Below are positions 12,787 to 22,716 of a stretch of 64,000 nt of DNA, one piece after another. Origin of the DNA: Nissolia schottii (taxonomy: Eukaryota; Streptophyta; Magnoliopsida; Fabales; Fabaceae); the NCBI GenBank assembly GCA_003254905.1, contig QANU01085255.1, positions 364,735-428,734 of the forward strand. Direction: 5' to 3'. Made by a program: the position numbers and the translations under genes. The first letter of the stretch is position 1; each line of letters starts with the position of its first letter. The notes below the pieces were generated by a model. It was not told where the DNA came from, searched no databases, and worked only from the letters and a program-made list of their open reading frames with translations.

Positions 12787-12969
12787 TGTTAAGAATAATA
12801 ATATATATTTATATTTGATTTGATTTGATATACATTATGTTTGATTTGATTAGATTATAATTTATTTTTGGCCGTTGTGTTTTGGCCGTTGAGTCCTCAG
12901 CCTATAAATAGGCTAACATTCTATTGTAAATTTAACCTCTGATATATAAAATCATGTTATCTTCTAACA
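12787..12969 (+). mobile_element. Short solo LTR (183 bp)
   Basis: The unit begins TGTTAAGAATA and ends TTCTAACA, so it has TG...CA ends inside a TGTTA/TAACA inverted pair. It contains a TATA box in CCTATAAATAGGC near 12900. The 5 bp before it are aaacc and the 5 bp after it are aaacN, which agree as far as they can be read. No internal region or second LTR is present, so it is a solo LTR fossil. The small size recalls LTRs of TRIM-type elements, but the family is not identified. Confidence 0.65.
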
Positions 12970-13119
12970 AAACNAAACCAAAAAAACCCACCTTCTGACG
13001 CTGTTAGTTCTATTCCTGCATCTTAATCAGCTCTCCTATTTTCTATTGAGGCTTAACTTTCCGAGTTCACGAAGGGAATTACTATATAATAATAAAAAAA
13101 AATTCTTGTCTAGCTTGTG

Positions 13120-13453
13120 AGTAAATACTTCATGCTACTTAATTTATTTATTTTTGATAATTTTTATAATTGAATTTTGTTATTATTTTATGTTCTATAT
13201 AATTGTAATAAATTTTTTATTAGTCAAATTATTGAAAGTGTCAACTTATAAAAGGTTTAGAGATTTGTGGAACATTTGAGCTTATGATATACCTCTTTAC
13301 AAATATTGTATTGAAAAATATTAATTTATTATATTAGATCATATAATTCATCAATATGTTATATTATATATAAATTATTATAACAAAATTTAATGAATTT
13401 AATTATAAAAATTATTGCAAATAGATAAATTAAGTATCATGAAATATTTATCC
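13120..13453 (-). mobile_element. Palindromic MITE, family P, copy 1
   Basis: About 334 bp with inverted arms of roughly 70 bp: GTAAATACTTCATGCTACTT at the left pairs with a right end reading 'agtatcatgaaatatttatcc'. The whole unit matches 17263-17602 when one of them is reverse-complemented, including the middle ('caacttataaaaggtttagagatttg'). No coding capacity. No convincing target duplication was seen, so the superfamily is open. Confidence 0.6.
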
Positions 13454-13939
13454 ATGGGATAGGTAAAAATCCTTTTTTTTTTTAACTTCTGAATGAAGTT
13501 AATTTTACGTTCACTGCAATTTAATGAAGTAGTACCCACTTGACATAATATTTGAAACTAACCTTTACTTTTGGTTGTAAAGGTCTACAATTTCATGTGG
13601 AACATTGATAAGCTATAGAGGCAAATCAGATGAATTGGCTTTGAACTTATGTTAAATTCCTCCTATTCATATTCACTTTTAGTAAAAATAAAGAAATAAA
13701 TAATCACGTATTTACCTAAGCAAATTAATTTATACGGGGTCATCCATTAAAATAACTACTTGTTACTTTTCAAGTTATATAATACTTTTAACTTTGTAAC
13801 ATTTTGCGCCCACGTATAGCTATACTCACATCTAGTATTAATCTATCATCAATGTGTTGACAAATGATTAAAGTAGGTGAAGATTTTGAGAAATTTACAT
13901 TTAAAAGGCCAAATTTTTTTTTAATCCCGTATTATGATT

Positions 13940-14200
13940 CAACAAAAATATTTACGGATGTATGGTTTTGGGTCTGAAATCGTCATCCCTTATGACGATT
14001 TCAGACCCCAAAATTTTTTTTTTAAATGTCTGAAATCGCTATAGGGTGTGGTAATTTCAGGCTTTTTTTTTAAATGTCTGAAATCGCCACACCCCGTGGC
14101 GATTTCAAACATTTTTTTTAAAAAAAAAAAGTCTGAAATTGTCACACCCTGTAGCGATTTCAAACCCAACACCATACATTCGTAAATTTTTCTTCCAACC
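13940..14200. repeat. Nested-hairpin inverted-repeat element
   Basis: The outer arms are ATTTACGGATGTATGG (from 13950) and CCATACATTCGTAAAT (to about 14188), each joined to GGGTCTGAAATCG or its complement. Between them the word TCTGAAATCG and its complement CGATTTCA recur, making several small hairpins of the form 'gaaatcg-ccacaccccgtgg-cgatttc' separated by A/T runs. The result is hairpins within a hairpin. It has no coding capacity and is probably a non-autonomous DNA transposon; the class is unknown. Confidence 0.55.
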
Positions 14201-16007
14201 CATATTTTAGTATATAAGTTATAGCAAATGGGTTGAAAATGTAAAGAAGCCGAACATTTTAATCAAGGTCATATATTCAAGCTCAACGAAAAGAATCATG
14301 TGTTCAAGTCTGACTTGTTTCATAAGAATTTTAAGAAAACTCAGTATCTTTTTTGGTACTACAACAATATTTTTTAGTAATAAAAAACTGTTATCTGATT
14401 GAACTAGTTTTTAAATTAGTCAATAAAATTTAGAGTTTTAAATTAAAAAAATTAAAATAAAGGTTGTCTTTTAAATTATTGTACTCCGGATCATTTTTAT
14501 ATTAATTTTTCTTCGAAATTATTTTTTAATTTGTTTTTTCCATCAACTGCACCTGTGCCACATTGTAGTTGGATATAATTGAAACAATATTATTAGTTGG
14601 CAACTTGTGTGTGGTGTGGTTCATTCAAATAATATTTATGGTGGTCAGATGCCTAGTTGTCACGTGCATTGAAAAACATCAAAAAACAATTCTTGTTAAT
14701 ACTAAAACATTAGCATGAAATTTGTTGGCAAACCTTAAAGATAAACATTTAATTACTTGTTAATTTTTCTGGTTTTAAGGAATCACAAAAGTGAGTAGTT
14801 TGTTTATTCTTCTCTAATCATGCTAATTAAGGACGGTCATGGTTAGTATGTTGCCTAAACAATAAAAATGATAAATTCTTTACCAATTGAAAAAGGACAA
14901 ATTTTAAACCATATGATGCCTTCCAATTCTTAGTGATCTTCTTATGTTTCTGACTTTTAGCGCGCTGCTTTTTTGGACCATAGATAGTCTTGTTTTTCAT
15001 CTTTTTTTCCTATGTTTAGAAAAATAAAATTCAGGGTTATTCTTGATTTCCAAATTCAACCAAAAGAGAATGGCAGTCACTTATCAGTGAAATTTGATAT
15101 AATTGACGATCCCATAATGTATAAAAGAGGTTAACGTTAGGAGAATCGAGATCCTCAATATCCTTGAAATTGAATGCGTGTGTCGTAATCTAGAATAAAA
15201 TAAAATAATTCTTTAAAAAAAGGAAAAAAAATGCCAGATGTCCTTTCCTTTTACTGGTAGGTTGACACTGACTGCGCCTTATCTTCTCCTTTCTGCACGG
15301 CACAAGGCACACTCCAATGGAATCAATATCAATCGATTTGTTATTATAATACAAGGAACAGTTCCAAGCACATAAACAAAATGATTCTTAAACCAATAAT
15401 TGGGTTAATAAGAAAGGGGGAAAAATATTATAATACGGAAGTACCCTACAGCTATGAGAGAGGGAATAAAATAATAGTAATGATTATAACTAAAATAATG
15501 GGGAAAATGGAAAAGTTTGACAAAACGACGGGATAAGATATTGAAGTAGGACTTTCCATGAATGGAGAAGAAGCATCCACGTCTCCCATACATGTTTTAA
15601 ACCTCGTACATCTTGCCGACAACGTACCCATCCAAAAGCAAGTGGAAACCTAATACTGCTGATCTAGGATGACTCAAATTCAGAAACTATTCTTTTTCTT
15701 TCTTAATTTATACAATTAGTAATATTCTTGCACGTTTTGGAGGGCCAATTATTATATGGGGTCAATAAAATGAAAAATAGGATTTTTAAAATAGATTAAT
15801 TTTAAGATTAATACTCTATTTATTGATTAATAACTATTAAAAATCAAATCATTTATCAATTGTATTAGACTTTGTTAGTATTTTTTTAATAAAATTTGAA
15901 TACATAAAATACATTGAAAATCTCAAAAAAAAATTATATCATAGATTCCTTAGTAAATACTCTAAAGCTAACAAAATTCTTATTATATTCATCAAGATTG
16001 TAACTTG
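14201..16007. other. Intergenic, AT-rich, no gene seen
   Basis: No open frame here has a recognisable motif (the 62-aa minus frame at 15405-15593 is low in complexity). No RNA gene or intact transposon end was seen. Confidence 0.5.
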
Positions 16008-16427
16008 AAACACCTAGCTTGCATAAAATCTGCAAATTTTTTTGAGTGGTGTTTTTTTTTTTACGTAATATTTTAACATCAAATACAAATTCATCTCACA
16101 TAAATTCACGTTTATCTTGACAGTCGTTCGTGCCCACATTCATGTATTATGTCTATATATGTTCAAATAACTTCCCTTATTTCTTTTGTATATCCGTTAG
16201 AGCAGTAAATCACATTCAGTGTAAACACATGTTTTTTTTTTATATTTGATATTTACATGAATTGATATTTCTTTTGTTTGTTACAACTTCGAAAAGGAGA
16301 AAGGGTTGAACCCACTAAAATTTGGTTATAGTAAGGGATTTGAACAATCTGTATGAAAAAAAAAAACAAAAAAAAACAGGACAATAACTCGAAAGAAATT
16401 TGCAGATTTTATGGCAGTTAGGTGTTT
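16008..16427. mobile_element. MITE-like element with about 31-bp inverted ends
   Basis: The left end AAACACCTAGCTTGCATAAA plus 'atctgcaaattt' pairs with the right end 'aaatttgcagattttatggcagttaggtgttt', with three or four mismatches over about 31 bp. The 420-bp unit has no coding capacity. Flanking bases do not give a clear duplication, so the superfamily is not assigned. Confidence 0.5.
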
Positions 16428-16559
16428 GAACATATTATTATTGATATTTGTAATTATTTTGGAATATTTTTTCTAGTTGGAAAAACATATATGATTGGTG
16501 AGATGAGGCAAAGATAAAGGAAGGAAGAATTTCATCTTATCTATTCCTGCAAGTTTTAT

Positions 16560-17110
16560 GAGTGTGTTGTACCGAGAGGGTGTTTGTCCTCAATGCAAGT
16601 CAGACTCTGAACTCCTTGGCAGGTCTAGACTTTGGTGCGGGTACCTGGAAGGACTCCAACGTCCAAATCAATAGAGGTAAGATTCAAGGGTAAAGTCCAA
16701 GGAAAATGAGTTCTGGTTCGTACTTGGTATGTTGGTTTATTCAAATACCTAGGTGGGGACCGTATTTTCGCTGGCCTGTGAATCTCCTTCCTGGATTATT
16801 CTTTGGGATTCGGGGAATGATGGGTCGTGGATCTTACAGTTATTATGGGAGAGTTGATTTCGGGATGAGTGTTTTTGTGGATCTTGTGGGTCCGAGGTCC
16901 TATATGAGCCTTTGGGCCAGGTCCATAACATATGCTAACACTGAACATTGTTTGAGTCACGGTCCATTGATAGGGACTTTAGACTGCGACATATTCTCAT
17001 GGAGCAAAAATATCAAATTAAGAATAATTAATTGATCAACTAAACCAAAAGGGAGGGTGCCTTGCTACCAAGGGATATGTGATTTGGTGGACTAAACCAC
17101 TTCCGATGAC
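16560..17110. repeat. Degenerate repeat-like block, possibly kin of 570-1140
   Basis: GC content rises relative to the flanks. A 109-aa open frame (16706-17035, +) lies here but shows no family motif, and I do not think it is a gene. Words shared with the block at 570-1140 suggest a common repeat family. No terminal structure was seen. Confidence 0.3.
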
Positions 17111-17177
17111 CTGACTTTATCTTCTTCTTAGAATTGCATTAATATATAAATGTCTTGTTATCTCGTAGCTTCTTTTC

Positions 17178-17179
<2 letters not shown>

Positions 17180-17209
<30 letters not shown>

Positions 17210-17211
17210 TT
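17180..17211. repeat. (ATTT)n microsatellite
   Basis: About eight tandem ATTT units. Confidence 0.8.
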
Positions 17212-17262
17212 TTTTGTTTTGCATGAGTTTCATTTCGTGATGAGTTCTTAGCCACTCTATGA

Positions 17263-17602
17263 GGTAAATATTCTATGGTATCTAATTTATCAATTTTTAA
17301 TAATTTTTAAAATTAAATTCATTAATTTTGTTATTATTTCATGATCTAATATGACATATTGATGAACTATATGATCTAATATCATAAATTAATACTTTTT
17401 AATACAACATTTGTAGGGAGGTGCATTGTAAGCTTAAATGGTTTGCAAATCTCTAAACATTTTATAAGTTGATTTTTTCAATGATTTAACTAATGAAAAT
17501 TTTATTACAATCGTATAAAACAGGTATTATAACAAAAATCGATAAATTTAGTTATAAAAATTGTTAAAAATAGAGAAATTAGATATCATAAAGTATTTAT
17601 CC
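17263..17602 (+). mobile_element. Palindromic MITE, family P, copy 2
   Basis: 340 bp with inverted arms of about 75 bp: GGTAAATATTCTATGGTATC at the left and 'gatatcataaagtatttatcc' at the right. It is the opposite-orientation copy of 13120-13453, matching through the arms and the middle. Both copies are worn, so neither insertion is recent. Confidence 0.6.
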
Positions 17603-17696
17603 TATTGGTTAGGAAAGAAACTACCCCATTTTGTACCTTTTCTTTTCTTCGTAAAATACAAAATTGTCTCTTATACATGTGTCTATATAAATTTTA

Positions 17697-18879
17697 GGGT
17701 TAATTATGTTTTTGGTCCCTGTAAAATTTGAAAGTTTGGTTTTAGTCCCTGTATAAAAGTTTTAGTCCCTGCAAAATTGTAAAATTAGGTTTTAGTCCCT
17801 GGGTTGGGGTGAGGGTTGACTGGGTTGACGCGGCGCTGGCATAACCCAAAACCCAACTCAGACCCATGACCCGAACCCAATTCTGACCCGACCCGTTTTT
17901 ATTTAAAAGAAAAAACAGAGACTCGATTTACCCCTGTGTCTCCTAACCCCTACCTCCACTCATCCCGCTCACCCCCACCATCAGCGGCGGCGGCTACTAC
18001 ACCAGCCCCTCTTCCCTACACTCCTCGTTCCTCCAACACAACCGCCGGCTCCTTCTCCCCAACCCCAACCCAAAAAACAACACCAACAGCGGTTCCTTCT
18101 CCCCAACCCCAACCCAAAAAATAATGATAAAAAAATGGCTTGTGGAAAGTGTAGTTGATGTTGTTGAGGAAATGAGATCGCCGCCGCAGAGACCAACGTC
18201 ATCAGATCACGGGCACCTCGCTTCCCAAACTGCTGTTGAGACGATCGTCGTTACATTGGTCGTTGAGTGTTTCCTCTGATTCTTCTGCATCGAGAATCAC
18301 AATGTCGAAACACAGCAATCAACTGGGCAACCACCGAAGCTAGTGCCTCCGAAAGGGAGTAGGGCAGTTACGGCGAAGACCACTCATTGATGAGAAGGGA
18401 GATGTGGTTCCAACAGATAATGGCTCAAACATACAACGCAGGTGTCAGATCTGTAGAGGGGCGCGATGAAGGGCTGCGCAAGGCTGAGGTGATGGCGATG
18501 CGGAGCTGAGGAGACGGTGGCACATAGAGGAGAGAGAAAAATAGAAGAGAGAAGATGTCTCAGAATGTGAAAGAGAGTGGGGGTGGGGGTTAGGAGACAC
18601 AAGGGGTAAATCGAGTTTCTCTCTCTTTTTTTTCTTTTTTTTAAATAAAAACGGGTCGAGTCAGAATTGGGTTCGGGTCATGGGTCTGGGTTGGGTTTTG
18701 GGTTATGCCACGTGGCATCCCACGTGGCGCGCCGCGTCAGCGCCATGTCAGCCCAATCAACCCTCACCCTCACCCCAGGGACTAAAACCTAATTTTACAA
18801 TTTTGCAGGGACTAAAACTTTTATGCAGGGACTAAAACCAAACTTTCAAATTTTACAGGGACCAAAAACATAATTAACC
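17697..18879. mobile_element. Non-autonomous Mutator-like element with GC-rich cargo
   Basis: This 1,183-bp unit starts GGGTTAATTATGTTTTTGG and ends CCAAAAACATAATTAACC. Both flanks carry the same 9 bp, taaatttta (17688-17696 and 18880-18888), the size made by Mutator-like transposases. The inverted ends run about 250 bp inward on each side, to the 'taggagacacaaggggtaaatcgag' region. They carry repeated 'ttttagtccctg' phrases. The interior (about 17960-18590) is much more GC-rich, contains a tandem repeat (CTTCTCCCCAACCCCAACCC, twice) and no transposase. It may be captured host sequence, as in Pack-MULEs; the source gene is not recognised. The proline-rich open frame at 17936-18124 is probably not a gene. 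Confidence 0.8.
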
Positions 18880-18888
18880 TAAATTTTA

Positions 18889-19309
18889 ATTCCATAAATC
18901 AGTTTTATATGCAAGGACAATTTTCATTTTCGGTAATTTGTTGGTATTGATGTAACCCACGCAAGGGAAAAGGGGAATGAATGATCTTCTAGCAACCGAA
19001 GCTCAGCAATACTCAGTTGTAAATAAATCGAAAATTACTTTTGAATTGAACACACAAATGGTATATTTTCTTTTTTGTTATTATTATTAAAATATATTTT
19101 AGGCTTTCTTTTCAGCCCATTTTATCTAAATATATCTAAAAATGTGAAAGTTGAAGACACAGGAACTGAAACCAAGCAGTAAAGCTAGCATTGGCGCCAA
19201 ATTCAATTATTGGTAGTTAGTAGTTAAGAATTTGCTATGTGCACAACTGTATGGTTAGTTGGAGAAAAATGCCGACTATATTGAGCCATATATATTGTGC
19301 AATTACCAA
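18889..19309 (+). other. Gene-free stretch, right part probably copia 5' LTR
   Basis: No gene. The right-hand part, with a TATA-like word in CCATATATATTG near 19287, probably belongs to the 5' LTR of the plus-strand copia fossil whose primer-binding site is at 19613. The LTR start cannot be fixed because no second LTR of that element is in the window. Confidence 0.35.
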
Positions 19310-19494
19310 CGGGGGTTGGTCCAAGTGTTAAGCGGCTTGGTATTGCTTAAGCAGGTCTCAGGTTCGAGATTTTGTGTACGCAGTTATCCTCGCTGGGAGA
19401 CTTACCCACCATAGCCAGGTGGGCGACTCGGGTTAACCCAGATTAGTCAAGGTGAAACTTTAGAACTAGGCGGACAAACAAAAAATATATTATT
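19310..19494 (+). mobile_element. tRNA-derived SINE, copy 1
   Basis: About 185 bp. A box-A-like word (TTGGTCCAAGTGTTAAGCGG) and a box-B-like word (CAGGTTCGAGATT) lie about 35 bp apart, the internal RNA polymerase III promoter of tRNA-derived SINEs. The flanks are caattaccaa (19300-19309) and caattatcaa (19495-19504), a 10-bp duplication with one difference. The 3' end is A-rich. It sits inside the probable LTR of a copia fossil. A second copy is at 48432-48613 on the minus strand. Confidence 0.8.
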
Positions 19495-19504
19495 CAATTA
19501 TCAA

Positions 19505-19630
19505 TCAATGAAGCAATGAAAATTAGTTCACAAAATCTCTCAATCTTACTCAACACTACTCTCTCAAACCTTTCTCTTCTTCTTCATAGTACAATAGCAC
19601 TATACCTTTATGGTATCAGAGCTTGATTTA
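19505..19630 (+). mobile_element. 5' end of the plus-strand Ty1-copia fossil (LTR tail and PBS)
   Basis: The sequence TGGTATCAGAGC at 19613-19624 is the usual copia primer-binding site, complementary to initiator tRNA-Met. The pyrimidine-rich stretch before it is the end of the 5' LTR. The element is split here by the minus-strand copia insertion (19631-27812) and resumes at 27813. It is a broken fossil, older than its insert. Confidence 0.7.
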
Positions 19631-19665
19631 TGTAAATTCTCAAGCTACAGTGGCAGCTTGAAGCC

Positions 19666-20758
19666 TAATTAATTGTCATTGGTTCCTAATTAATTATTCA
19701 TAAGGGGGATGTTGTTTATTAGTTGAAATCTCTAACTAATACGCAATTCACCTAAGAGACTACGATCGTCAATCCTCTAAGCATTTATTAATATAGGAAT
19801 TAAAACTAAGATCTCAGCATTAAAAACCTATATCAATTATGTTCCAATTGCACAACCTAATTAAATCTAATTAGTTTCCCAAAAAGTTCCCAAATCCTAA
19901 ATCAATAAATCCTACAATCGTCAAGATCTATCAACCTAGAATTAACCCTAACCAATAACATGCGATCGCTATATTATTAATCACAGGCAGAACAAATCAT
20001 AAATAAACATTAAGCACAAGACCTCGAATTAATCCTAATCTAGAGTTACCNNNNNNNNNNNNNNNNNNNNNNNNNNNNNNNNNNNNNNNNNNNNNNNNNN
20101 NNNNNNNNNNNNNNNNNNNNNNNNNNNNNNNNNNNNNNNNNNNNNNNNNNNNNNNNNNNNNNNNNNNNNNNNNNNNNNNNNNNNNNNNNNNNNNNNNNNN
20201 NNNNNNNNNNNNNNNNNNNNNNNNNNNNNNNNNNNNNNNNNNNNNNNNNNNNNNNNNNNNNNNNNNNNNNNNNNNNNNNNNNNNNNNNNNNNNNNNNNNN
20301 NNNNNNNNNNNNNNNNNNNNNNNNNNNNNNNNNNNNNNNNNNNNNNNNNNNNNNNNNNNNNNNNNNNNNNNNNNNNNNNNNNNNNNNNNNNNNNNNNNNN
20401 NNNNNNNNNNNNNNNNNNNNNNNNNTTTTGAATTTGAATTTAATCTTGAATTTATTGGTCTCAATCTTCTATTCAAATCTCTTCTTTGAAATTTTATATC
20501 TTATCAACTCTCCCTCAAATCTTCAATGATCCTCTTGACAATTTATTTTCTGCAATAAAAATAGAAAACTAAAAAAGAACAAAAGAAATCTACACATTAA
20601 ATTCTAAGATAAAGTAGTGCTTAAAATTGCATTTTTCTAAATTTCTCACAAAAGAGGATAATGTGCAAAACATATTAATTAAGCATTAAAATTACACATT
20701 TTTAGTATACAATGTTCAATAATAGAATAATAAAATAGGATACAAAGTACACCTATCA
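19666..20758 (-). mobile_element. Partial LTR (copy A) inside the 3' LTR of copia element 1
   Basis: Its right end, ACACCTATCA, and the 300 bp inside it match the right end of the complete LTR copy at 51578-53086. Its left end begins well inside that unit, at the equivalent of about 51829, so it is incomplete. The joins show no clear 5-bp duplication. A 375-N gap (20051-20425) covers the middle, so part of the oddness may be an assembly effect. It is a fossil fragment without coding capacity. Confidence 0.7.
20051..20425. other. Assembly gap (375 N)
   Basis: The gap lies within LTR copy A. Any open frame through it is an artefact. Confidence 0.95.
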
Positions 20759-22716
20759 CCATGGCAAAGCCAAGAGAGAATGAGAGAAAGAGCAAGAAAA
20801 ATGGGAAAGAATTATAGTTGCTGAAACGTTCAATCTGTATTACTTTGCAGACAATGCTGCTATATATACATTGATGTACAAGTTGAAATGTAAATGAAAT
20901 AGTGATGAAGTTACAAATTAAATTACTTCTGTGCATAACTAACTTTTGTACACCTCTAACCAACTTTCCCGCGTTTTGTTTTAGGCTTGCTGCATTATCA
21001 GCAACTTATACTCGCCCACACCCCCCTCAAGCTGAGCCATGAAAATTGATCATGCTCAGCTTGCCAAACAGATTTTGAAAGGGACCAGGGGCCAAAGGTT
21101 TGGTAAACACATCAGCTAGTTGTTTGCTAGTGCGTATAGGGTGGAGCCCGATTACTTTCTCACGAACCTTGTCCCGATTAATGTGGCAATCAATCTCAAT
21201 ATGTTTCGTGCGTTCATGGAACACGGGATTTGCAGTTATGTGGATCGCCAACTGATTATCACAGGAGATAGGAACTAGGCTTGTAATGGGAACGGCAAGA
21301 TCACGAAGCAAAGTGAGCAGCCATTGTATTTCATAAGTGAGTTGGGCTAGAGCACGATACTCAGCCTCAGCCGATGAACGCGCAACTGTGGTTTGCTTCT
21401 TGCTTCTCCAAGACACCATGGCTTTCTGAAGTAGACAAACAAACCCAGATATGGATCTACGAGTCTCAGGGCATGAGCCCTAGTCCGTATCAGCAAAACA
21501 TTTAAGCACCAGATCTGAGTTAGAAGGAAAGTAGAGGCTAGTGGCAGCAGCACCTTTCAAGTATCTCAGTACAAGATGGGCAGCTCTTAGATGATCATCA
21601 GAAGGACAGTCAAGGAATTGACTAAGCCTCCCAACTGCATAATATATGTCAGGTCGTATGTGTGTGTGAGGTACAAGAGCCTCCCAATGAGCCTGCGATA
21701 AGCACTAACATCAAAAGAGCTGGATGAGTTATCCTTAGCCAACTTTGTGTGGTAATCCATAGGTGTTGAAATAGGCTTGGAATCAAGGAAACCATTGTCT
21801 GCCAACAAATCGAGGCAGTATTTTGTCTGATACAGGGCGATGCCATGGGCTGTTCTTGCAACCTCCATCCCCAAGAAGTACTTAAGTGTGCCTAAATCCT
21901 TTATTTTGAACAAGTCATTAAGCATTTCCTTGACAGCATTGATTTCTGCTGTGTCATTACCCGATAGGACTAGATCATCAACATAAACCAGGATAACTGT
22001 GAGGCTGTTAAGCTTACTCTTGGTGAACAAGTTGTAGTCAGACTTTGATTGTACATATCCATAATTGGTGAGAACATCAACTAGTTTGGCATTCCATTGC
22101 CTACTAGCCTGCTTTAGGCCATATAAGGATTTTTGAAGCTTACAAACCATGTTGGAACCAGCTACACATAAACCTAGATACACTCTCATTTATACATCTT
22201 CATGTAACTCACCATGTAGGAAAGCAGTATTCACATCTAGCTGCTCCAAAACCCATCCCCTTGTTGTTGCTACAACTAACAGCATCCTCAATGTAGTCAT
22301 CTTCACCACTGGGCTGAATGTTTTTGAATAATCAATGCCATAGGTTTGAGTAAAACATTTGGCCACTAATCTGGCCTTATGCTTCTCAATGCTCTCATCT
22401 GCATTGTACTTAATTTTGAATACCCATTTGCAGCCCACAGCTTTCTTGCCAGGTGGCAAAGGAGTGACAGCCCAAGTTTGATTAGCCTCAAGTGCTGAGA
22501 GTTTAGCATTGATGGCATTTCTCCAGCAAGGTTCTAGCACGGCTCCCTCATAACTCCTAGGTTTTGAATTTGATGATATGGCTAGGGAAAAGTGTTTATG
22601 GGAAGCACACAGTGAAGAGTAAGACAAGTATTTAGATAGGGGATGCTTACTTGAAAAAGAAGGGCAGTCACCACTTGATGAGTTGATCTGCATACAATTA
22701 TAATCCTTGAGATATT

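Noticed and set aside
17936-18202. Proline-rich and glycine-rich frames inside the Mutator-like element
   Set aside because: They come from a tandem CCAACCC repeat, open on both strands; not a gene in itself.
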